Part shown: piece after piece, positions 57,943-64,000 of the stretch
Numbering within the stretch: position 1 is the stretch's first letter
How the letters are laid out: every line of letters starts with the position of its first letter
Source: Antarctobacter albus
GTDB lineage: Bacteria; Pseudomonadota; Alphaproteobacteria; Rhodobacterales; Rhodobacteraceae
Reading direction: 5' to 3'
Assembly: GCF_900101505.1 (NCBI RefSeq)
Contig: NZ_FMZI01000008.1
Span: 186,001 to 250,000 of the forward strand
DNA: 64,000 nt
Translations under genes and position numbers: made by a program
The notes under the pieces: model-generated
The model's input: only the letters and a program-made list of their open reading frames with translations
Database searches by the model: none
What the model was told of the DNA's origin: nothing

Positions 57943-60281
57943 CCCTGCACCCGTGCAATAGCGGCCAGCACCCGTTCCGGCGTTGCAGGCGCGTCCAGAG
58001 CCGGATAGCCCGGCCCGCAGGCCGCCACGGCATCCGAAAGCGCCATCAGTGCCGAAATCCCCAGCATGAAAGGCGGCTCGCCCACCGCCTTGGAGCGATA
58101 GACCGTCTCCTCGCGGTTCTCACCCTCCCAGAGCGCCACGTTGAAGACCTCCGGCGCGTCCGAACAGGCCGGGATCTTGTAGGTCGAGGGCGCATGGGTG
58201 CGCAGCCGCCCGTGGTCGTCCCAGACCAGCTCTTCGGTTGTCAGCCAGCCCGCGCCCTGGACAAAGCCACCCTCGACCTGGCCGATGTCGATGGCGGGGT
58301 TCAAAGAGGCGCCCGCGTCATGCAGGATGTCGGTGCGCAGCATCCGGTATTCGCCGGTCAGCGTGTCGATCACGACCTCGGTGCAGGCGGCGCCATGGGC
58401 AAAGTAGAAGAACGGTCGCCCTTCGCCCTTCATCCGGTCCCAGGACAGTTTCGGCGTCTTGTAGAAACCGGTGGCCGAAAGACTGACCCTTCCCGCGTAA
58501 CAAAAGGCCGCCGCCTCGGCAAAGCTCATCTCCTGGGCTCCGGCCAGTACCCGTCCGTTACGAAACTGGACCTCGTCCGGGCGGCACTGGTGCAATTGCG
58601 CCAGGTGCCCGGCCATGCGGGCACGGATCGTCTCGCAGGCAATCTTGACCGCCGCGCCGTTCAGGTCCGACCCCGAAGAGGCGGCTGTGGCCGAGGTATT
58701 GGGCACCTTGGCGGTATCGGTGGCGGTGATGCGGACGACCTCTTGTGGCACGCCAAAGGCCGAAGCCGCCACCTGTGCCACCTTCTGGAACAGCCCCTGT
58801 CCCATCTCGGTGCCGCCGTGGTTCATGGCGATGGAACCGTCCTGGTAGACATGCACCAGCGCGCCCGCCTGGTTAAGATGCGTGAGCGTGAAGGAGATGC
58901 CGAATTTCACCGGCGTCAGCGCGATACCCTTCTTGAGAATCGGGTTGGCCGCGTTCCACTCTGCCACCGCCGCCCGCCTGCCTGCGTAATCGCAGGAAGT
59001 CTCCAGCGCCTCTGTCATCTCGTGCAGGATGAAATCCTCGACCGTCTGGCCATAGGGCGTGACGGTCCTGGGCTTCTTCTTGGCGGAAATACCCCCCGGG
59101 GGGCTCGGCTCTGCCGAGCGGGGGGCAGCGCCCCCCTCCATCGGGTCATAGTAATTCGCCTTTCGCACCGCCAGCGGATCGCGGCCCAGCACATGGGCGA
59201 CGTGATCCATGACGCGCTCGATCCCCACCATGCCCTGCGGGCCGCCAAAGCCGCGATAGGCGGTGGCACTGCACATGTTGGTGCGCAGCCGGTGGCTTTC
59301 GATCCGGACGGCGGGGAGGAAATAGGCGTTGTCCGCGTGCAACATGGCGCGGTCGGCCACCGGCAAGGACAGGTCCTGGGACCAGCCGCAGCGGGTGTAT
59401 TGCTGGAACGCGATCCCCTGAACCACGCCCTCCGCATCGACGCCCACGCGATAGTCGATGCGGAAATCATGCCGCTTGCCGGTGATCACCATGTCGTCGT
59501 CGCGGTCATAGCGCATCTTGGCGGGGCGCCCGGTGGCGGCGGCCACCACCGCGCAGGCCACGGCCAGCGCGTTGCCCTGGCTTTCCTTGCCACCAAAGCC
59601 GCCGCCCATGCGCCGCGTCTCGACCCGCACGTTATGCATCTGAAGACCCAGAGCATCGGCCACCTTGTGCTGGATCTCGGTCGGGTGCTGGGTCGAGGAG
59701 TGGACCAGCATGTCGCCGTCTTCCTGCGGAAAGACAAGGGCGGCCTGGCCTTCCAGGTAGAAGTGTTCCTGCCCGCCCATTTCGATCCGGCCTTCGATGA
59801 CATGCGGCGCGCCGTCGATGGCGGCCTCCACATCGCCGCGCGCCCAGATGCGCGGGCCTTCTTCGAACCGGCTGTCGGCGGTTAGCGCTTCCTCGATGGT
59901 CAGGATCGGGGGCGCGGCTTCGGTCTCGATCCGCGCCTTGGCGACGGCGCGCCGCGCCGCGAGGTGGCTTTCGGCAGCGACGAGGAATACGGGCTGGCCC
60001 TGGTAATGTAGCGTGCCGTCCGACAGCAGCGGCTCGTCATGCAGCGAGGGTGAGCAGTCGCACTCCGACGGCAGGTCATCGAAGGTCCAGACCCCCAAGA
60101 CACCGGGCGCGGCGCGCACCGCGTCGAGGTCTAGCCCGGTCAGCCGACCGGCGGCGATGGGCGAAAGGCCAAAGGCGAGGTGCAGGCAATTGGCGGGCGT
60201 CGGAATGTCGTCGACGTAACGTGCCTTGCCGGTCACATGCAGCGGCGCCGCGTCATGGGGGAGGGGTTTCGCGACGCTCAT
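57939..60281 (-). CDS. xdhB: Xanthine dehydrogenase molybdopterin-binding subunit
   Basis: 780 residues, the large molybdenum subunit that hydroxylates hypoxanthine and xanthine. Typical blocks are visible: [10 protein letters not shown] at the start, [11 protein letters not shown] for cofactor binding, [27 protein letters not shown] and the catalytic Glu in [12 protein letters not shown]. Residues ~382-405 ([12 protein letters not shown] and [12 protein letters not shown]) are encoded by a palindromic repeat element at 59067-59136 and look like an in-frame insertion between NYYDPME and TPYGQTVED. It probably forms a surface loop. Overlaps xdhA and xdhC. Confidence 0.95.
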   Translation of the reverse strand: MSVAKPLPHDAAPLHVTGKARYVDDIPTPANCLHLAFGLSPIAAGRLTGLDLDAVRAAPGVLGVWTFDDLPSECDCSPSLHDEPLLSDGTLHYQGQPVFLVAAESHLAARRAVAKARIETEAAPPILTIEEALTADSRFEEGPRIWARGDVEAAIDGAPHVIEGRIEMGGQEHFYLEGQAALVFPQEDGDMLVHSSTQHPTEIQHKVADALGLQMHNVRVETRRMGGGFGGKESQGNALAVACAVVAAATGRPAKMRYDRDDDMVITGKRHDFRIDYRVGVDAEGVVQGIAFQQYTRCGWSQDLSLPVADRAMLHADNAYFLPAVRIESHRLRTNMCSATAYRGFGGPQGMVGIERVMDHVAHVLGRDPLAVRKANYYDPMEGGAAPRSAEPSPPGGISAKKKPRTVTPYGQTVEDFILHEMTEALETSCDYAGRRAAVAEWNAANPILKKGIALTPVKFGISFTLTHLNQAGALVHVYQDGSIAMNHGGTEMGQGLFQKVAQVAASAFGVPQEVVRITATDTAKVPNTSATAASSGSDLNGAAVKIACETIRARMAGHLAQLHQCRPDEVQFRNGRVLAGAQEMSFAEAAAFCYAGRVSLSATGFYKTPKLSWDRMKGEGRPFFYFAHGAACTEVVIDTLTGEYRMLRTDILHDAGASLNPAIDIGQVEGGFVQGAGWLTTEELVWDDHGRLRTHAPSTYKIPACSDAPEVFNVALWEGENREETVYRSKAVGEPPFMLGISALMALSDAVAACGPGYPALDAPATPERVLAAIARVQG
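59067..59136 (-). repeat. REP-like palindromic element inside xdhB
   Basis: On the minus strand: a 7-bp stem (GGGGGGC/GCCCCCC, 59120-59136), a 6-bp stem (CTCGGC/GCCGAG, 59104-59118), the palindrome CCCCCCGGGGGG (59092-59103), then a 29-nt tail (59067-59095) that matches 19522-19550 at 26 of 29 positions. Order of parts is the same in both copies. Here the whole element is read through in frame, giving ~24 residues rich in Pro, Gly, Ser and Lys. Confidence 0.8.
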
Positions 60282-61660
60282 GGCCGCACCTCCAGCACAT
60301 TCGTGGCCTGTCCCATGTCCTCGGCCCGGTAGCGGCGCAGCATGTTGCGCGCGGCGGTCAGGCGATAGTCGGCGCTGGCACGCATGTCGCTCATGGGGGC
60401 AAAGTCCTGCGCCCAGGCGGGGCCGGTGGCCTCCAGCGTGGCCTCTGTCCAGGGCTGGCCGGTGAGGGCGGCCTCCACATGCGATGCCCGCTTGGGGATG
60501 CCTGCCATGCCGCCAAAGGCGATGCGGGCGCTGGTCACGATGCCGTCCGTGACAGTCAGGTTGAAGGCGCCGCAGACGGCCGAGATGTCCTGGTCGAAGC
60601 GTTTCGACAGCTTGTAAACGCGCAAGGCGGCCAGGGCTTTGGGAATGGTCACCGCCTCGACGAACTCGCCCGGGGCACGGTCCTGCTTGCCGTAGTCGAT
60701 AAAGAAGTCCTCCAGCGGCAGATCGCGCCGGGTGTCGCCCTGGCGCAGGTGCAGCGTCGCGTTTGCCGCGATCAGCGCGGGCGGGTTGTCCCCGATGGGC
60801 GAGCCGTTGGCGATGTTGCCGCCGATGGTGGCGGCGTTTCGCACCTGGGTAGAGCCATAGCGGCGGATCATCTCGGCATAGCCGGGGCACAGCGGTTTCA
60901 TCAGCGCGTGCACGCGGTCCATCGTGACGCCTGCGCCGATGCGAAAGCCGCTATCCGTCTCCTCGATCCCCTGCAGGTCAGCGCAGCGGTTCAGGAAGAT
61001 CACCGTATCGAGGTCGCGCAACTGTTTCGTCACCCAAAGGCCCACGTCCGTGGCCCCGGCAACCAGCGTGGCCTGCGGATGTTCCGCGTAGAGCCGCGCG
61101 AGGTCATCGGCGGTCGTCGGGGCGTGGCAGGTCGGCGAAGGGCTTTCCGCCATTTCAGCGCCTCGGAACGCCTGATCGCCGCTGATCCAGTCGGGCACCG
61201 GCTGATCCTCTGCCACCCGGGCGGCGCGCAGGATCGGCGCATAGCCCGTGCATCGGCAGAGGTTGCCCGCCAGGGCGTCCTTGTGGCCGGTGTCACCGTT
61301 CAGATGCGCCGTGGCCATCGAGACCGCAAAGCCTGGCGTGCAAAAGCCACACTGGCTGCCGTGACAATCCACCAGCGCCTGTTGTACGGGGTGCAGCGTG
61401 CCGTCCGGGCCGGAGAGGCCCTCGACCGTGCGCACCGCCTTGCCGTGCAATTGCGGCAGGAAGAGGATGCAGGCATTCAGGGCGCGCGCGCCGCGCTCGT
61501 CCGTCACCATGACGGTGCAGGCGCCGCAGTCGCCCTCGTTGCAACCTTCCTTGGTGCCGGTAAGGCCGCGCCTCTCGCGCAGCCAGTCGAGCAGCGTTTC
61601 GGTGGGTGACACCTCAGCCAGCTCAACGCTCTCTCCATTGAGAAGAAAGGCGATGTTCAT
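60278..61660 (-). CDS. xdhA: Xanthine dehydrogenase iron-sulfur/FAD subunit
   Basis: 460 residues. N-terminal 2Fe-2S domain with Cys40, Cys45, Cys48 (CNEGDCGAC), second 2Fe-2S domain ([14 protein letters not shown]), then the FAD domain from ~200 ([29 protein letters not shown]). It passes electrons from the molybdenum site to NAD+. First gene of a seven-gene operon running xdhA-B-C and the BMP-type importer. The 203-bp region upstream has no gene. Confidence 0.95.
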   Translation of the reverse strand: MNIAFLLNGESVELAEVSPTETLLDWLRERRGLTGTKEGCNEGDCGACTVMVTDERGARALNACILFLPQLHGKAVRTVEGLSGPDGTLHPVQQALVDCHGSQCGFCTPGFAVSMATAHLNGDTGHKDALAGNLCRCTGYAPILRAARVAEDQPVPDWISGDQAFRGAEMAESPSPTCHAPTTADDLARLYAEHPQATLVAGATDVGLWVTKQLRDLDTVIFLNRCADLQGIEETDSGFRIGAGVTMDRVHALMKPLCPGYAEMIRRYGSTQVRNAATIGGNIANGSPIGDNPPALIAANATLHLRQGDTRRDLPLEDFFIDYGKQDRAPGEFVEAVTIPKALAALRVYKLSKRFDQDISAVCGAFNLTVTDGIVTSARIAFGGMAGIPKRASHVEAALTGQPWTEATLEATGPAWAQDFAPMSDMRASADYRLTAARNMLRRYRAEDMGQATNVLEVRP

Positions 61661-61863
61661 CAGGTTGTGACCCGCCGCCTTACCGAATCCCCCGCGATTT
61701 TTTCGCAGGGTGCGCGCCCTCGATGCGGCGTAGAAAACGCGCCCTTGTCCCTGTTATCGGCGGTCAGGCTAGGCGGGTAGGATGCGGCAAGGCAAGGGAA
61801 AAACGCCTGCAGATTGATCGTCACCGCCCGTTTCGGCGCCAAATCGGGCGGTGGTTGCTGACA

Positions 61864-62343
61864 TCACAGGCTGCGTGCGATGTCCAGCATCTGGTCGGCG
61901 GCGGTGTTCCAACCCTTGCTGAAACCCATTTCCTCGTGCTTGTCGCGCGCAGCCGTGTCGTTGTGCAGCGCGGTCGCCGTGTAGAAGGTGCCCCCGTCGC
62001 GCGGTTCAAAGGTCACGATCGCGGTCATGAAGGGCTGGGCCGCGGGCCGCCAGCCAGCTTGCAGGGCATCGGTGAAAACCAGCCGCCGTTCCGGATCGAC
62101 GGCAAGGAAACAGCCTTCGTTCGGCATGTCGGCCTGGCTGCCGTCGGGCAGCGGGCCTGCCATGCGGGTAAAGAATCGCCCGCCCGGGCGCAGGTCGATC
62201 ACGGCCTCGGTCACATGCCAGGGTCTGGGGCAGAACCACTGCATCAACAGCTCCGGTTCGGTCCAGCAGCGCCAGAGCGTCGCGGGCGGTACGTCCATCA
62301 TGCGTTCAAGGCGCAGGTCAAGATCGGGATCGAGGTCGGGCAT
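61864..62343 (-). CDS. SRPBCC/AHSA1-domain protein
   Basis: 159 residues of the Bet v1-like START fold (RMMDVPPATLWRCWTEPELLMQWF, DLRPGGRFFTRM, VTFEPRDGGTFYTAT). Small proteins of this group bind hydrophobic ligands; commonly they occur with an ArsR-type regulator, as here (3 bases after its stop codon). Function unknown. Confidence 0.9.
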   Translation of the reverse strand: MPDLDPDLDLRLERMMDVPPATLWRCWTEPELLMQWFCPRPWHVTEAVIDLRPGGRFFTRMAGPLPDGSQADMPNEGCFLAVDPERRLVFTDALQAGWRPAAQPFMTAIVTFEPRDGGTFYTATALHNDTAARDKHEEMGFSKGWNTAADQMLDIARSL

Positions 62344-62346
62344 GGG

Positions 62347-62682
62347 TCAGTCCTTTTTGGATGCAACGTCAAGGGATTTGGCGAAACTCTCCAGCCGGTC
62401 GGTCTGTTCCTCCCAGAGGCGCCTTTGGCGGGCGAGCCAGTGCTCTGCCTCTGCCAGTGGCGCGGCCTCGATATGGACCATGCGCACCCGGCCCTGTTTC
62501 TCGGACCGGATGAGACCGGCAGACTCGAGTTTGCGCAGGTGTTTCAGGAAGGAGGGCAGGGCCATATCGTGCGGGGCGTGCAGTTCTGACACCGGGGCAG
62601 GGCCGCCGACCAGCCGTTCGATCACGGCGCGGCGGGTGGGGTCGGCCATCGCGCCGAAGAAGCTGTCGAGATGGTTAGCCAT
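62347..62682 (-). CDS. ArsR-family helix-turn-helix regulator
   Basis: 111 residues: winged helix (MADPTRRAVIERLVGG; LPSFLKHLRKLESAGLIRSEK) without metal-binding Cys pairs, so not an obvious metal sensor. C-terminal helix RRLWEEQTDRLESFAKSL. Forms an operon with the AHSA1 gene; probably autoregulated. Confidence 0.92.
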   Translation of the reverse strand: MANHLDSFFGAMADPTRRAVIERLVGGPAPVSELHAPHDMALPSFLKHLRKLESAGLIRSEKQGRVRMVHIEAAPLAEAEHWLARQRRLWEEQTDRLESFAKSLDVASKKD

Positions 62683-62736
62683 GAGGCTACCTATTCTCGC
62701 AGCATGTCTTGCGTCAAGAGAAACCTAGCTGAATGG

Positions 62737-63336
62737 CTAAGTGTTGTCTTGCTGCGAGAGGTCGTCACGCAACTTGGCGATTTCCTCTGCCACGGGGCCA
62801 GAAGGGCAGGCGGCCCGTTCCGACCAGGCCGAAAAGCGTTCCAGCAAGGGCAGGAAGGTCTGGATCTCTTCCATCGTCCAGTCCTTAAGGTAAGAACCAA
62901 GCACGAGGAACTTGTAGCTGCGCACCGCCTCGACCGCCTGTTTGCCGGTCTCGGTCAGTTCCAAAACGGCGCGGCGCGCGTCCTGCTGGCTGACCGCGCG
63001 GCGCAGAAGGCCGCGTTTGATCAGCTGGCTGGTCAGGCGGCTGGCGCGTGACGGGTCGATGGCCAGCCGTGTCGCCACGGTCGAGACCATCGTTTCCTCT
63101 CCGGAGGCTTCGCCGAATTCGTTGACCGGCGCCGAGACCGCCATCAGCACGTCCAGCTCGGCAAGTTCCATCCGCAGGCCAAGGTCTTCGAGCGCGCGCA
63201 GGCCCAGTTCCCGCTTGACCACCTTGCGGCGCCAGATCTGCAGCACGGCGTCGATGTCGAAGGCGGCTTCTGCCACTTCTCCGCCGATCCCGGCGCGGTC
63301 CAGTTGCGCCTTCAATCTGTCATCCCGCGCGGTCAT
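62737..63336 (-). CDS. MarR-family transcriptional regulator
   Basis: 199 residues. The winged-helix core lies in ~50-150 (VATRLAIDPSRASRLTSQLIKRGLL, QDARRAVLELTETGKQAVE). Longer N-terminal helix than usual. Divergent from an MFS drug transporter, the standard MarR-efflux pairing; the intergenic region has an inverted repeat over the transporter promoter (63372-63396). The start at 63336 is the first ATG upstream of the conserved part. Confidence 0.92.
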   Translation of the reverse strand: MTARDDRLKAQLDRAGIGGEVAEAAFDIDAVLQIWRRKVVKRELGLRALEDLGLRMELAELDVLMAVSAPVNEFGEASGEETMVSTVATRLAIDPSRASRLTSQLIKRGLLRRAVSQQDARRAVLELTETGKQAVEAVRSYKFLVLGSYLKDWTMEEIQTFLPLLERFSAWSERAACPSGPVAEEIAKLRDDLSQQDNT

Positions 63337-63350
63337 GCAGCCCCCGATGT

Positions 63351-63360
63351 GCAATATTGC
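63351..63360. promoter_or_regulatory. Palindrome GCAATATTGC upstream of the MarR gene
   Basis: A perfect 10-bp palindrome 15 bases before the MarR-type gene start codon. It may be a second binding site for the regulator or part of its own promoter. Inference from position only. Confidence 0.35.
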
Positions 63361-63371
63361 GTGCTTTCGAC

Positions 63372-63396
63372 AAATGCATGACGTTGACATGCTTTT
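63372..63396. promoter_or_regulatory. Inverted repeat over the MFS promoter (putative MarR operator)
   Basis: AAATGCATG, 7-bp spacer, CATGCTTTT: arms match at 8 of 9 positions. It covers the -35 box TTGACA at 63384-63389, so a bound dimer would block the transporter promoter. Consistent with MarR repression. Confidence 0.6.
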
Positions 63397-63412
63397 GCGT
63401 TTGGCACATATT
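63384..63412 (+). promoter_or_regulatory. Sigma70-type promoter of the MFS gene
   Basis: TTGACA (63384-63389), 17-bp spacing and CATATT (63407-63412), close to consensus; start codon at 63501, giving a leader of about 80 nt. The -35 box lies within the inverted repeat 63372-63396. Confidence 0.6.
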
Positions 63413-63500
63413 TAGGCCCAGATCCCAGGCGATGCAATCCGGTCGCCTGCGCCGAATCCGCCCGGTGCCGGCGCGCTGTCCCCGTTTCAAGGAAGTTTCC

Positions 63501-64000
63501 ATGTCCCTGGCCGAAACCCCTGTTACCCTTGCCGACGACCAACCAGACCCGGCGACGCTTCGCCTGGCGCTGATCGCGATCGCGGCGACCTTGCTCTTTG
63601 CCTCTCTTGGTCAGACCATCGTGTCCACCGCAATGCCGATCATGGTCGCGGACCTTGGCGGGATGGATCATATCACATGGGTGATCACTGCCTACCTCAT
63701 GGCATCGACCATCGGCGCGCCTGTGGCGGGAAAGCTCTCTGATCTTTACGGTCGCAAGATTGTCCTGCAAGGCGGCATCCTGGTTTTCGTGCTGGGCGCG
63801 GTGATCTGCGGAACGGCCGGTTCGATGGAGATGGTGATCGCCGGGCGCGTGGTGCAGGGGCTGGGCGGCGGCGGGCTGATCGTCACCTGCATGACCGCCG
63901 TTGGCGACCTGATGCCGCCGCGTGAGCGGGGCAAAGCGCAGGGATTCCTGGGGGCGGCCTTTGGCGTATCGACGGTGATCGGCCCTCTTCTGGGCGGGGC
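63501..64000 (+). CDS. MFS multidrug transporter (DHA2-like), 3' end outside window
   Basis: 166 residues visible, no stop before the window end. Four to five membrane segments; TLLFASLGQTIVSTAMPIMV and VITAYLMASTIGAPVAGKLS then DLYGRKIVL (motif A) are typical of the 14-helix DHA2 drug/H+ antiporters (EmrB-like). ATG with AAGGAAG upstream. Divergent from a MarR regulator that probably represses it. Confidence 0.9.
   Translation, partial: MSLAETPVTLADDQPDPATLRLALIAIAATLLFASLGQTIVSTAMPIMVADLGGMDHITWVITAYLMASTIGAPVAGKLSDLYGRKIVLQGGILVFVLGAVICGTAGSMEMVIAGRVVQGLGGGGLIVTCMTAVGDLMPPRERGKAQGFLGAAFGVSTVIGPLLGG

Noticed and set aside
58194-59885. 563-codon frame antisense to xdhB
   Set aside because: Low-complexity antisense shadow of a certain gene; part of it crosses the repeat element, which explains nothing further.

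Overview
The window is a high-GC (clearly above 60% by eye), gene-dense stretch of a bacterial chromosome. It is most likely from an alphaproteobacterium of the Rhodobacterales (Rhodobacter/Roseobacter group). The support is the compact ybgC-tolQRAB-pal-cpoB-tilS-ftsH cluster, two ethylmalonyl-CoA pathway genes (mcd and mcl1), a FYDLN-acid protein, an xdhABC operon with R. capsulatus-like organisation and frequent ATGA/GTGA stop-start overlaps. I see no phage, plasmid or CRISPR region. It is mainly core and metabolic chromosome; both the first gene (pheT) and the last (an MFS transporter) are cut by the window ends.

Layout. 1-9.4 kb: pheT 3' part, DMT exporter, EF-hand protein, AhpD-like protein, methylsuccinyl-CoA dehydrogenase (mcd), TauE/SafE permease, tRNA-Ala(GGC), FYDLN protein, YgjP-type metallopeptidase and a J-domain protein. 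9.5-17.2 kb: GntR regulator, antiporter, CcdA plus thioredoxin pair, a broken secreted-protein gene, accA, AraC regulator, divergent LysE/Lrp pair and a sulfotransferase-like protein. 17.2-27.8 kb: malyl-CoA lyase (mcl1) divergent from a D-amino-acid operon (dgcN, dgcA, D-amino-acid transaminase, BON/OmpA protein), then a flavoprotein, an MscS channel, an HNH protein, ybgC and an SDR. 28-36.9 kb: Tol-Pal envelope machinery with tilS and ftsH; tolA is followed by a frameshifted second copy of its C-terminal domain. 36.9-47 kb: methyltransferase, MOSC protein, one-carbon operon (fhs, small membrane protein, chorismate mutase, folD), epimerase, thioesterase, and the PdeM and Lhr-type members of the ligase-associated DNA-damage set. 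47-52.3 kb: CoA-transferase, nitroreductase, proline-racemase-superfamily protein with altered active site, aldo/keto reductase and two small secreted proteins. 52.3-61.7 kb: one long operon, xdhA-xdhB-xdhC followed by a BMP-type ABC importer, suggesting coupled uptake and oxidation of purines. 61.8-64 kb: SRPBCC plus ArsR pair, and a MarR regulator divergent from an MFS drug transporter.

The observations most worth a second look are these. (i) A palindromic, REP-like element shares a 29-nt tail (26 of 29 identical) between the dgcN-dgcA gap and the inside of xdhB, where it is read through in frame. (ii) There is a tandem, frameshifted tolA C-terminal paralogue. (iii) The D-glutamate-type operon continues into a BON/OmpA envelope protein. 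(iv) A proline racemase homologue has Ser and Thr in place of both catalytic Cys. (v) Clear palindromic regulatory sites lie in front of mcd, mcl1 and the MFS gene. I found no wholly new defence-type or mobile system.
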